This document shows positions 1 to 8,011 of a DNA stretch of 20,419 nucleotides, piece after piece. Every line of letters begins with the position of its first letter. The stretch's first letter is position 1. The DNA is from PVC group bacterium (GTDB taxonomy: Bacteria > Verrucomicrobiota > Kiritimatiellia > SS1-B-03-39 > UBA6053). The notes beneath the pieces are model-generated. The model made no database searches, was not told the origin of the DNA, and was given only the letters and a program-made list of their open reading frames with translations. Position numbers and translations under genes: made by a program. The stretch is from assembly GCA_003565035.1 (NCBI GenBank), contig PXDP01000375.1, forward strand, positions 1 to 20,419. The letters run 5' to 3'.

Positions 1-767
1 TGCTGGCACTGGCGGTGGTGGTGATGGCAAAGGTGATGGAACACGCGGAGGGGATTCTCCCGCCGTGGCTGGCCCTGGGCGCGGCATTGGGGGTTGGGGC
101 CTTGTGTGGTTTGGTGAACGGCGCGCTGATCACCAAGCTGGGAATGGTGCCTTTTGTGGTAACGCTGGCGACGCTGCAGATTTTCCGCGGGCTGGCCAGC
201 GGTTTGGCAGGGGAGACGAACATTTATCCTGTGGAAAGCTGGCTGCAGGGGATCATGGATCCGGTGGCGGGCAATGCGGAGCGGGCCTGGATGTTGATGC
301 CTTCGGGGGTGTGGATTGCCCTGATCGGCGGTGTTCTGATGGCCGTGATGCTGCGCTACACCCGCGGGGGACGGCATATCTTCGCGGTGGGCTCCAATGA
401 AGAAACCGCCCGGCTCTGCGGCGTTTCCGTGGGGCGGGTGAAACTGACCGTTTATGTGCTCGCCGGATTGTTTGCGGGCTTGGCCGGGGTTCTTCAGTAT
501 GCGTACATCGGCATCGGACAGCCCACCACCGGACAGGGATACGAGCTGATGGTGATCGCGGCGGTGGTGATTGGCGGCGGCAGCCTGTCCGGCGGAGAGG
601 GGACCATCGCGGGCACGCTGATCGGGGCCCTGCTGATCGGGGTGCTGTTCGCCGGCTGTGTGCAGATGGGCTGGCCCAAGTGGATTCAGACGGTGGTGAC
701 CGGCCTGATCATTGCAGTGGCGGTGTTGTTGGACCGGCTGCGGCAGCGGCGGATGGTGAGTGGCTGA
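1..767 (+). CDS. Ribose-type ABC transporter permease (RbsC family), 5' partial
   Basis: Inner-membrane permease of a carbohydrate ABC importer of the RbsC/BPD_transp_2 type. The reading frame is open to the left edge (codons from base 3), so the N-terminus lies outside the window. The visible part is almost entirely hydrophobic, with several membrane spans. It carries the family-like stretch GLVNGALITK followed by MVPFVVTLATLQIFRGLASG. The cytoplasmic loop VGSNEETARLCGVSV resembles the RbsC segment that contacts the ATPase, and the tail has the glycine-rich VVIGGGSLSGGEGTIAGT. The stop is TGA at 765-767. Family members are usually about 320 residues, so roughly the last three quarters is present. 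The ATPase and binding protein probably lie upstream. The exact sugar cannot be read from the sequence. Confidence 0.9.
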   Translation, partial: LALAVVVMAKVMEHAEGILPPWLALGAALGVGALCGLVNGALITKLGMVPFVVTLATLQIFRGLASGLAGETNIYPVESWLQGIMDPVAGNAERAWMLMPSGVWIALIGGVLMAVMLRYTRGGRHIFAVGSNEETARLCGVSVGRVKLTVYVLAGLFAGLAGVLQYAYIGIGQPTTGQGYELMVIAAVVIGGGSLSGGEGTIAGTLIGALLIGVLFAGCVQMGWPKWIQTVVTGLIIAVAVLLDRLRQRRMVSG

Positions 768-777
768 GGATATAATT

Positions 778-912
778 TTGCCGGTGTGGCAGCGGACCCT
801 GCTGGCGACGCTGGCCGGTTTTTATTGTGCTTTTCCCTTTACCAACTTCATTCCTGCCGCCACAGTGGTTGGCGCGTTGATCCGCTATATTCAGGCGGGC
901 AGGCGCCGATGA
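778..912 (+). CDS. Possible small single-span membrane protein (44 aa)
   Basis: A short open frame with a TTG start at 778 and a TGA stop at 910-912, lying between the sugar permease and the first SPFH gene. A GAGGA ribosome-binding-like element (766-770) sits 7 bases before the TTG. The predicted peptide starts LPVWQRTLLATLAGF, continues with a hydrophobic stretch long enough to cross the membrane, and ends in a basic tail (IQAGRRR), so the C-terminus would be cytoplasmic. It ends 30 bases before the SPFH gene on the same strand, which would make it the first cistron of that operon. I do not recognise a named family. Composition and position support a real gene; the weak start codon and short length argue for caution. 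Confidence 0.4.
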   Translation: MPVWQRTLLATLAGFYCAFPFTNFIPAATVVGALIRYIQAGRRR

Positions 913-942
913 CGTTATTGTTCCCATACCCCGGAGTTTGTT

Positions 943-2484
943 ATGTCCGATTTTAAACCACCCCCGCTGCCGTTCCCCTCCCGTAAACGGGACCCGGGGC
1001 GGAGCGGTCTTCCGGGCGCGGGAACGCTGGCCGGCTTTGCGGTGTTTCTCGTGTTGGCGCTGGCACCGATGGTCTGGTGGTTCGGCTTCCGGATCGAGCC
1101 GTCGGAAGGTGAAATTGCGGTGCTGATCCGCAAGACCGGGGAGGACCTGAGCAGCGGACAGATCATCGCCGGGCACGACGGTCAAAAAGGAATTCAACTG
1201 GAGGTGCTGGCGGAAGGCCGCTATTTCCGTAATCCCTATGTGTGGGACTGGGAGATTCACCGGATCACCGATATTCCGGCGGGCAAGCTGGGGGTGGTGA
1301 CACGGCTGTACGGAGACGATCTTCCGCCGGGCAGAATTATTGCCACCGGGGGATCGAAAGGGATTCTGGCACAGGTGATGATGCCGGGCAAACACCGGGT
1401 GAATCCCTACGCGTATCAGGTGGATCTTTTTGATGCGATCACGGTCCGGGCCGGACATGTCGGGGTCATCACGGCGTTGACGGGCGCGGATGTGCTGTCC
1501 GAAACCGCTCCGGTGGAGGAAGCCAATACCTTTTTGGTGCCCGGGGACACCAAAGGCGTGGTGGCGGCAGTGAAGGATCCGGGCACTTACTACCTGAATC
1601 CATATCTGGTTTCGCTGGTGGAGGTGAACCTGCAGGGGCAGCGCTTTGAGATGAGCGGCAAGGATGTTATCAGTTTCCTGACGATGGACGGGTTTATCGT
1701 GAATGTGGAGGGAACGATCGAGTTTGCCATCCGCCGTGATCAGGCCGCATATTTGACCCATCGGGTGGGGGATATGGATGACATCATCAAAAAACTGATT
1801 ATGCCGCGGGCCCGCGGGTTCAGCCGCATCGAGGGCAGCAAGCATCCGGCGATTGATTTTATTGTGGGGCAGACCCGTCAGGGCTTCCAGAACAATCTCG
1901 AGACCCACCTGCGGGAGCGTTCGCATGACTGGGGGGTGGATATCCGTTCGGTGCTGGTGCGGCGGATTTTGCCGCCGGACGAGATTGCGGCGATCAACCG
2001 CGACCGCGAAATCGCCGTGCAGGATGCGGCGAAGTACGAGCAGCAGATCATACAGGCCCGGTCGCGGGCGGAACTGGTGCGCCAGGAAATGCTCGCCCTC
2101 CAGAACAAGGAGAAAGTGGAGGCGGAAACCGAACGCATCCGCTCGCTGATCGGGGCGCAGCAGCGTCAGGCGGTTCAGGTCATTGAAGCCGAAAAAGATC
2201 TTGAAGTGGCCGGGGTCAATCTGGAGGCGGCCCGGTTTGACGCCGATGCGGTGCTGTTGCGGGCGGACGGGGAGCGCGATTCCGTCCGCGCCGACAATGT
2301 CGCCCGAGCCAAAGTCTTCACCGACGAGGCCGCCGCCATGGACGGCGGGATGAATCTCGCGCGGCTGAAGTTTTATGAACATATGGCACCGCGGATCGAC
2401 CGGGTGCTGAGCAGCGACGGCCCCGAAGGTCTCGGAATGCTGTTTCGTCAATTTCTTCCCACAGCCTCCGAGGTGACAAAATGA
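943..2484 (+). CDS. SPFH/band-7 (flotillin-like) membrane protein with triplicated N-terminal module
   Basis: Membrane-anchored scaffold of the stomatin/prohibitin/flotillin/HflK-C superfamily; the specific role is unknown. There is a proline-rich basic N-terminus, one membrane span at about residues 28-49, then three copies of a module of roughly 57-66 residues (about 52-110, 111-167, 168-233). Each copy follows the pattern G-x-x-GVVT...G..LPPG.I.A...KG....V..PG....NPY. The SPFH domain proper follows (about 234-360, including the DMDDIIKKLIMPRARGFSR region). After it comes a long charged coiled coil (about 355-480), as expected for oligomerisation. The ATG start has a purine-rich CGGAG upstream. 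The stop overlaps the next gene's start as ATGA (2481-2484), so the two are translationally coupled. Membership of the superfamily is secure; function in membrane organisation or proteolysis control is inference. Confidence 0.85.
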   Translation: MSDFKPPPLPFPSRKRDPGRSGLPGAGTLAGFAVFLVLALAPMVWWFGFRIEPSEGEIAVLIRKTGEDLSSGQIIAGHDGQKGIQLEVLAEGRYFRNPYVWDWEIHRITDIPAGKLGVVTRLYGDDLPPGRIIATGGSKGILAQVMMPGKHRVNPYAYQVDLFDAITVRAGHVGVITALTGADVLSETAPVEEANTFLVPGDTKGVVAAVKDPGTYYLNPYLVSLVEVNLQGQRFEMSGKDVISFLTMDGFIVNVEGTIEFAIRRDQAAYLTHRVGDMDDIIKKLIMPRARGFSRIEGSKHPAIDFIVGQTRQGFQNNLETHLRERSHDWGVDIRSVLVRRILPPDEIAAINRDREIAVQDAAKYEQQIIQARSRAELVRQEMLALQNKEKVEAETERIRSLIGAQQRQAVQVIEAEKDLEVAGVNLEAARFDADAVLLRADGERDSVRADNVARAKVFTDEAAAMDGGMNLARLKFYEHMAPRIDRVLSSDGPEGLGMLFRQFLPTASEVTK

Positions 2485-3305
2485 GTGATGGATCCAAAAA
2501 ACCGATGATCAAACTGGTGCTGACCCTCGTGCTGGCCGGTGTGCTGGGCTACGGAGCCTGGCTCTGGTTCTTTTGCCGTTTTTACGTGAAGCCCGGCTAC
2601 ATGGCGGTGATCACCAGCAAAATGGGCTCCCCCCTGCCGCCGGATCAGATTTTGGCAAAACCGGGGCAGAAAGGCATTCTGGAGGATGTACTGGGCGAAG
2701 GACGGCATTTTCTGAATCCGATTCTCTACACCCGCGAAATATATCCGGTCCTGCAGATTGCCCCCGGTCAGGTGGGCATGGTCACCTCCAAGGTGGGCAC
2801 GGATTTGCCTCCCGGCGAGTTTTTGGCCGGAGACAATCAGAAAGGCATCTGGCGGCGGGTGCTGGGACCGGGGACCTACCGGATGAACCCGCACGGGTAT
2901 TTTATTGAAGTGATTCCGGCCGTGAGCATTCCGATCGGTTATGCGGGGGTGATCACCTCGCTGTCCGGAGATCAGGCGGAGGAGGGGGATTTTGCGGGCG
3001 TGAATCAGAAAGGTGTCCGGGGCGATATTCTTCAGCCGGGACTGTATTATCTGAATCCGCGCGAATTCAAGGTGGATGTGCTGGAGATCGGGGTCAATCA
3101 GGTCTCGCTCCTGCAGGAGGGCGGCCGTGTCTATACCAAAGCGCAACTGGATGTGCAGAACCGGGCGCTGGAGGTGCTCAATCAGAACATGCTGGACCAG
3201 CAGCAGGCCAAGCGGATGGATTACATGAGCCAGAGCGCGGAACTGTTCACCTCCACGCGGGATGCCCGTCAGCCGCGGCAGGCCGCGCCGTCCACTGACC
3301 GCTGA
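2481..3305 (+). CDS. Second SPFH-type protein, N-terminal part (anchor and three repeat modules), frame broken at 3' end
   Basis: Paralogue of the preceding gene: one N-terminal membrane span (about residues 9-32), then three copies of the same ~57-residue module. Each copy keeps the pattern VKPGYMAVITSKMG...GQKGI...GEGRHFLNP. A linker with KAQLDVQNRALEVLNQNM follows. The frame stops at TGA 3303-3305, before any SPFH domain. The missing half continues in the +1 frame (3262-4221), so this is most likely the front of a gene of about 1.74 kb split by a one-base insertion or two-base deletion. The alternative is programmed frameshifting. The crossover must lie between 3229, where the downstream frame opens after a TGA at 3226-3228, and 3302. 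A GAGG ribosome-binding site precedes the ATG, which overlaps the upstream stop by 4 bases. Confidence 0.75.
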   Translation: MSDGSKKPMIKLVLTLVLAGVLGYGAWLWFFCRFYVKPGYMAVITSKMGSPLPPDQILAKPGQKGILEDVLGEGRHFLNPILYTREIYPVLQIAPGQVGMVTSKVGTDLPPGEFLAGDNQKGIWRRVLGPGTYRMNPHGYFIEVIPAVSIPIGYAGVITSLSGDQAEEGDFAGVNQKGVRGDILQPGLYYLNPREFKVDVLEIGVNQVSLLQEGGRVYTKAQLDVQNRALEVLNQNMLDQQQAKRMDYMSQSAELFTSTRDARQPRQAAPSTDR

Positions 3306-4221
3306 GGAGCAGCATCAGCGTGATCTGGAGCGGGTGCCCGATCAGTACCGGCTGGGGGATGACATGGCCTCGCTGGGACTGGCGCAGGTGCTGGAATTTC
3401 CTTCCCGGGACGGATTCAACATCAGCCTGGATATGACAGTGGAGTTTGAGCTGCATCCGAAAAATATCGCCTGGATTTTCCGCACATACGGGGATCTGCC
3501 GGCGGTGCTGGATAAAGTGATTGTGCCGCAGATCAGTTCGATTTCCCGGAACAAAGGGTCCGAGTACGGTGCCCGTGATTTTGTGGCCGGGGATGCGCGG
3601 CTGGAATTCCAGGACGCGCTGACGCAGGCCCTCTTCGAAACCCTGGGCGAAAAAAAGATCGTCACCCATAACGCGCTGATCCGCCGGGTGGAGGTTCCGG
3701 AGGAGATCCTGGATCCGATTCGGCAGGTAGGACTGGCGATTGAGCAGAATCTCACCAACCAGGTCCGGCAGGAAACCGCGAAAAAACTGGCGGAACTGAA
3801 TACGGAACTCACGCTTATTGATCAGCGCAAACAGCAGGTGGCCGAGGAGACCAAAAAGATCAAAGCGGAAATCAAAGCGGATCAGGAGCGCCAGGTGGCG
3901 CGGATCGCGGCTGAAGCTTTACGCAGAGTCGCGGAAATTCGCAGAGAGACGGCGGCTCTTGAGGCGGAGAAAATCCGGATTCTTGCCCGTGCCGAAGCGG
4001 AGGCCTTCGAGCGGGTGGAAGGGGAGCGGGCCGACGGACTGCGCATGAAAGCCCGGGCGCTGGGCGATCCGCAGGCCTACAGCCTCATGGAATTCGTGGC
4101 CGGTTTGAATCCGGAGCTGAAAGTCAACATCTTCCATGCCGGACCCGGAACCCTCTGGACCGATCTTGAGAAAGCCAGTGGACCGTCCGCCCTGGGCGGA
4201 GCCCGGGTGTTGTCTGAGTAA
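3262..4221 (+). CDS. Second SPFH-type protein, C-terminal part (SPFH domain and coiled coil)
   Basis: Holds the SPFH/band-7 domain and coiled-coil tail missing from the 2481-3305 frame. From about residue 30 it reads LGLAQVLEFPSRDGFNISLD, then VEFELHPKNIAWIFRTYGDL, which parallels the SPFH region of the first paralogue (FLTMDGFIVNVEGTIEFAI). A long Glu/Lys/Arg/Ala-rich coiled coil follows (about 150-270), then a conserved-looking end, NIFHAGPGTLWTDLEKA. The ATG at 3262 encodes an unlikely basic N-terminus (MPVSRGRPRRP), lacks a signal or anchor and overlaps the previous frame by 44 bases. I therefore think this start is an artefact and that the segment is read as a continuation of the previous gene, or is untranslated if the frameshift is a real mutation. 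Confidence 0.7.
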   Translation: MPVSRGRPRRPLTAEEQHQRDLERVPDQYRLGDDMASLGLAQVLEFPSRDGFNISLDMTVEFELHPKNIAWIFRTYGDLPAVLDKVIVPQISSISRNKGSEYGARDFVAGDARLEFQDALTQALFETLGEKKIVTHNALIRRVEVPEEILDPIRQVGLAIEQNLTNQVRQETAKKLAELNTELTLIDQRKQQVAEETKKIKAEIKADQERQVARIAAEALRRVAEIRRETAALEAEKIRILARAEAEAFERVEGERADGLRMKARALGDPQAYSLMEFVAGLNPELKVNIFHAGPGTLWTDLEKASGPSALGGARVLSE

Positions 4222-4231
4222 AACAATTTTT

Positions 4232-6403
4232 TTAGAAAAGAATTTTTTCGCCAGGGCGGGTTTGGCGTGTGATATCGCGGCCGTCAGGCAGGCGAAGGTG
4301 GAGCGGCCCGCCGCGGGTTGAGGTGATACGCACCTGTTGCACCCGGCGGTTTTCGACGCGGGCATCAATCAGGAAACCGCCCGGAGCACGGATGCCCTGG
4401 AAGGAGAGGTCTGCCCAGGCGTTTGGAAGGCGGGGCAGGAGGTGGAGGATTCCGTTTCGCTCCTGCACCAGCAGATCGAGCACGGCGGAAAGAGCGCCGA
4501 AGCGTCCGTCGAGCTGCATGACTTCGGCAAGGGGATCGTGATAGCCGCTGGCGCTGTCGAGATTGGATACTCCCGGAAAAGCGGTATCGTGCAGAGAGGC
4601 CCGGCCTTCGTTGGTGAAGAGGCGGTTCCAGGAATGGAGCCAGAAGACGGAGGCTTCGGGTTCGCCCGCGTAGGCATGAAGGCTTGCGGCCCAGGGAACG
4701 CACCAGCCGCTCCAGGCACCGGCGCCGCGGTACTGCCAGGCGCGGAGACTTTCCCGCAGGATGGTTGCGTGCTCCGGGGCGTCAGCATTCAGGGTTTTGA
4801 ATGGATAGAGGCCCGCCAGATGGGAATGATGGCGGTGGGAGGCCTCCAGATCCTGTCCTTCCCAGAGGACAATGCGCTCGGCTGTTATTTCGGGGAATTC
4901 CGCACTTTGGGGGAGAATTTGCGTGGTGCAGGGCGGCAGCCCTTCGGCCATTTCTTTCCAGCGGGGATCCGCGGATTGGCCAAGAATGTCAGCGGCAGAG
5001 GGCAGGGCGCGGAGCACGGCGTGGCAGGCGGCAAGCTGGAAGGAGGCGTTGCGGCCCCAGGCATCCATGCGGGAGCCTTTGTATTCGGGACTGACCGAAA
5101 CCGGCAGGGAAAAGGCACCGTCCGCCTGCCGCTCGGCCATGGCCCAGTAGCCCGCGAACGCGCCGCGTAACAGCGGCCAGGCGAGTTCGCGTAGGATTTC
5201 TCTGTCACCGCTATAGCGGTAATAATCCCAGCAGAGTGCGGCCATCCAGGCGGTGCAGGCGTGATCGATGCTTCCGGTCCAAAAGGAACCGACGACATGG
5301 CACTTGTCATCCACTGCATGAGGCAACATGAGCGCTTCCGAGTCGCGGAAAAAGGCTTCACCGCTTTTTTGGAGGTCGGGCAGCCAGGATTTCAGGAGCG
5401 ACCAGAGGGGGGCGAAGTGCTCCGCCTGGTTGGTGGCCAGTGCGGGGGTGTAGATCATCTGCAGATTGATGTTGAAGTGGTAGTCGTTGCTCCACGGTGG
5501 AATTTTGGTTTCCTCCATGAGGGCTCCCTGCAGGGTGCAGGCGAGACCCTGCGGCGGGGTGCAGATCGCCTGAAGGTAGAGTCCATAATCCACAATTTCC
5601 TGCAGCACGGGGTCCGGCAGGTTGATTTCGGGCACGCACTTCCAGTACTCGGCCCACCATGCGATGCGTTGTTCCTCCAGCGCTGCAACAGGTGCGTTCG
5701 CGGCCGCGCGGGCGGCTTGTCCGGGATCGGAACCCACGCAAGTCCCCCATTGCAAGTGATTTGTGCCGATGTTGACAATGAGGGCGAGGGCGTCATCCTC
5801 GGGGAGGGTTTGGATGAAGCCCAGCTCGTCGGGGCTGGTCCAGGTTTTAGGGGGATGGCAGGAAACTTCGGTGAGTTCAGGGCCGATCCATTCCCAGCTC
5901 GGACAAAGGCGAACGGTTGCGGGGACGAGGTCCGGGGGCAGGGTCAGCCAGCCAGTCTCCGCGTGCGTGGCCATGCGGAGGGTGAGATCCCGGGTTTGGC
6001 TTCCGTTTTGAAGTGTAATGACAATGTTACCGTTTTTGCGGTAAAGGGTGCCGGTGGTGAGGGTCCAGGCGGGATCGAATTTGACTTCCATGCGTCCTCC
6101 GCCGAGCTGATGCGGGCGCGCGGGGTCCTGATGGGAGGCGTTTTTACCGAAGACGCGCAGCAGAGCCTCCTCGTCGTTGGCTTCAAGGAGGCTGCGGACT
6201 TCCTTGAAGGTGGTTTTGCTGAGAAAGGGGTTGCCGCCGCGCCGGTCCCAGAATCCCAGGCGGCTGACAGTAAGGTGCAGGACGTTTGCCTGTCCCCAGG
6301 CCAGTACGCCCTGGGTGCCGTTAGAGAGGGGGATGCCGGTATGGGGGCGGGGGAGGGGAAAGGACCAGGTGAGGATTGGATCATTCGGCATATCGGGGAG
6401 CAT
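4232..6403 (-). CDS. GH95-like glycoside hydrolase (alpha-L-fucosidase/galactosidase type)
   Basis: Predicted inverting glycosidase of the GH95 group, whose known members remove alpha-L-fucose or alpha-L-galactose from plant or host glycans. The N-terminal beta domain opens with RPHTGIPLSNGTQGVLAWGQ. The (alpha/alpha)6 domain keeps landmarks resembling the family's active site. N311 and N313 in NDYHFNINLQ (from N306) match the base-activating asparagine pair. E520 in DLEASHRHHSHLAGLYP is a candidate acid, and D632 in MQLDGRFG matches the aspartate near the end of the barrel. The C-terminal LLPRLPNAWADLSFQG is also family-like. The 723-residue length fits. There is no signal peptide, so it probably acts in the cytoplasm on imported oligosaccharides. 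It converges on the SPFH genes with a 10-base gap. Start choice is uncertain: no clear ribosome-binding site precedes either Met1 or Met5. The substrate is inferred from the family only. Confidence 0.8.
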   Translation of the reverse strand: MLPDMPNDPILTWSFPLPRPHTGIPLSNGTQGVLAWGQANVLHLTVSRLGFWDRRGGNPFLSKTTFKEVRSLLEANDEEALLRVFGKNASHQDPARPHQLGGGRMEVKFDPAWTLTTGTLYRKNGNIVITLQNGSQTRDLTLRMATHAETGWLTLPPDLVPATVRLCPSWEWIGPELTEVSCHPPKTWTSPDELGFIQTLPEDDALALIVNIGTNHLQWGTCVGSDPGQAARAAANAPVAALEEQRIAWWAEYWKCVPEINLPDPVLQEIVDYGLYLQAICTPPQGLACTLQGALMEETKIPPWSNDYHFNINLQMIYTPALATNQAEHFAPLWSLLKSWLPDLQKSGEAFFRDSEALMLPHAVDDKCHVVGSFWTGSIDHACTAWMAALCWDYYRYSGDREILRELAWPLLRGAFAGYWAMAERQADGAFSLPVSVSPEYKGSRMDAWGRNASFQLAACHAVLRALPSAADILGQSADPRWKEMAEGLPPCTTQILPQSAEFPEITAERIVLWEGQDLEASHRHHSHLAGLYPFKTLNADAPEHATILRESLRAWQYRGAGAWSGWCVPWAASLHAYAGEPEASVFWLHSWNRLFTNEGRASLHDTAFPGVSNLDSASGYHDPLAEVMQLDGRFGALSAVLDLLVQERNGILHLLPRLPNAWADLSFQGIRAPGGFLIDARVENRRVQQVRITSTRGGPLHLRLPDGRDITRQTRPGEKILF

Positions 6404-6468
6404 TAGTTGGTTTTCGAAAGCTTGGCAAATGGAAAGACTGCTCAGGAGGTCCGGGGGCCCATCTCATC

Positions 6469-6474
6469 ATTATA
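6469..6474 (-). promoter_or_regulatory. Putative -10 box (TATAAT) of the GH95-like gene
   Basis: On the minus strand 6474-6469 reads TATAAT, a perfect sigma-70 -10 hexamer, about 65 bases upstream of the predicted glycosidase start. No convincing -35 box is seen at 16-18 bases, which would fit an activator-dependent or weak promoter. The distance and orientation suit the glycosidase gene; the call is from sequence pattern only. Confidence 0.4.
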
Positions 6475-6475
6475 C

Positions 6476-6490
6476 TCCATTTAAAATGGA
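6476..6490. promoter_or_regulatory. 15-bp perfect palindrome, candidate operator
   Basis: TCCATTT-A-AAATGGA is a perfect 7+1+7 inverted repeat. It lies one base upstream of the TATAAT box on the minus strand, in the spacer between -10 and -35. A LacI- or GntR-type repressor bound there would block RNA polymerase, which suits a sugar-inducible glycosidase. No regulator gene lies next to it in the window. Confidence 0.35.
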
Positions 6491-6574
6491 TGCACATTGA
6501 CCTCAACAGAAAACGATGGATGGCATATCTATTCCATGGCGATAGGCCGTCTCGTATCGGTGGCTTGGGAAGGC

Positions 6575-8011
6575 TTAATGCGAGAGGCTGTTATTGGTTT
6601 CCTGAAAAGCTTGCATCTGGGCACAAACGGCGCGAAATTCTTGATTTGTCATACCTTGGGGGTGTTCCTTGATGTTCATGCGAAACCCAGAGTCATATTC
6701 GTCCAGATAATGTACTTTTGTTTGGGCATCATCCAGCAGTAAGTTATGATCCTTTGCGAGATCATACAGGCGTGTGCCTTTCAAGGGAATATACGTGAAG
6801 AAATAGAAAAATTCCGGACGGATCGTTTCGTTGAGTCTGAGTGTTTCGAGCATTTGCGCCTTGGTTTCAAAAGGCATACCCACAATATTAAATGTCAGAC
6901 GATTGATTCCAGCATCCGCACAATTTCTGGCAGCTTCTATAATCTGTTGGTTGCTCATCTTTCGGTTGAGAACATTCTTACGATAGGTATAGTCTCCACT
7001 TTCGATACCAAAGAAGATCGTTCGGCAATGAGCATCTGCTGCCAGTTTACAAAAGTCAGGCGACATTTTTTCCACCCGGCCTTGTATGGAAAAGGGAACC
7101 CCAACTTTCTGCCGATACAACGTAAAAAATTCTTTGACATAATCCATGCGTGACATGAACAGCTCATCCCAGAATTCAAAGTAATCCACATTATAGGTTT
7201 CTTTTAAGCGGATCAGCTCATCAATCATGGCTTCCAGCGGATATTTCCGCAGGAATTTGGATTTATTGCGCCATGCTTCCAAAAGATGAGTATTGGAACA
7301 ATAGGTGCAACGGTACGGACAACCACGCCCTGTCATGACGGGAAGTACAAATTCGTTGTCGCCATCAATCATGGTTGTGTCCACCTCACGCAGATGGCAC
7401 AGCTCCTCATAGAGGCTGTAGTCAGGGAATGGAAGACTGGAAAGATCATTAATTTGGATAGAGGGCGTTTTTTGAATACTGCCATCATCGAATTTTTCCC
7501 ATAGACCCTCGACAGGTGTCGTACGTATTCCACAAAGATAGCGGATTAAATCAACCGTTGGCATCTCGCCATCGCCGGTGCAAATAAAATCAACCGGATC
7601 AAATGCAATGGTTTCGTGGCTGTCCACAATTGCCTGATAACCACCGATTAAGACGGGTGTGTTGGGCATTTTTTGTTTTACCGCCACCAGATGATTTTTC
7701 ATACGCGGCCAATGGGGCGTCATCAGGGACACAGCGATGAGGTTGGGTTGCCAGTCTGAGATCTGGTTTGCAAATTCCGATGCTTCTGACAATCCACCAT
7801 CAATGTCTTTCGCCAGCACACGAAAGAGCCTGATTTGGGTATCAGGAAGAGATTGTCTAACATACGCGGCAATTGAAGCAAGGGGCATCGAAAGAAAGCC
7901 CAGCTGGCTTTCCGGCGCGTAGTAACACAAGGCCAGTTTAAATGGCGCAGCCGATGTTTTGTGGCCTTGCCAGCGGGATCGTTTTGCAGCATGCGGCGAA
8001 GTATTATTCAT
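6575..8011 (-). CDS. Radical SAM protein with N-terminal B12-binding-type domain
   Basis: An iron-sulfur enzyme that would cleave S-adenosylmethionine to start radical chemistry; substrate unknown. Residues about 25-150 resemble the B12-binding domain of the BchE/methyltransferase-like class, with PVLIGGYQAIVDSHETIAF and CTGDGEMPTVDLIRYL. The radical SAM core has the cluster motif C231-x3-C235-x2-C238 in GRGCPYRCTYCSN. It also has a GIESGDYTYRKNVLNRKMS segment and NIVGMPFETKAQM, all typical of the family. The 478-residue length is normal for a B12-binding radical SAM protein. Its start overlaps the stop of the upstream membrane-protein gene by 8 bases, so it is the last gene of a coupled three-gene unit. 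Base composition is AT-richer than the flanks, suggesting transfer. Class assignment is firm; whether it methylates, cyclises or rearranges is not visible. Confidence 0.85.
   Translation of the reverse strand: MNNTSPHAAKRSRWQGHKTSAAPFKLALCYYAPESQLGFLSMPLASIAAYVRQSLPDTQIRLFRVLAKDIDGGLSEASEFANQISDWQPNLIAVSLMTPHWPRMKNHLVAVKQKMPNTPVLIGGYQAIVDSHETIAFDPVDFICTGDGEMPTVDLIRYLCGIRTTPVEGLWEKFDDGSIQKTPSIQINDLSSLPFPDYSLYEELCHLREVDTTMIDGDNEFVLPVMTGRGCPYRCTYCSNTHLLEAWRNKSKFLRKYPLEAMIDELIRLKETYNVDYFEFWDELFMSRMDYVKEFFTLYRQKVGVPFSIQGRVEKMSPDFCKLAADAHCRTIFFGIESGDYTYRKNVLNRKMSNQQIIEAARNCADAGINRLTFNIVGMPFETKAQMLETLRLNETIRPEFFYFFTYIPLKGTRLYDLAKDHNLLLDDAQTKVHYLDEYDSGFRMNIKEHPQGMTNQEFRAVCAQMQAFQETNNSLSH

Noticed and set aside
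709..2451. Long 580-codon minus-strand open frame opposite the first SPFH gene
   Set aside because: It is the mirror frame of a well-supported GC-rich gene; its product is His/Arg/Pro-rich with no recognisable domain, and the plus-strand product has clear SPFH features.
4216..4260. Possible bidirectional terminator between the SPFH genes and the glycosidase
   Set aside because: There are T runs on the plus strand but no GC-rich stem that pairs ahead of them.
5261..6406. 381-codon plus-strand open frame opposite the glycosidase
   Set aside because: Antisense shadow of the GH95-like gene; no domain, while the minus frame has conserved catalytic motifs.
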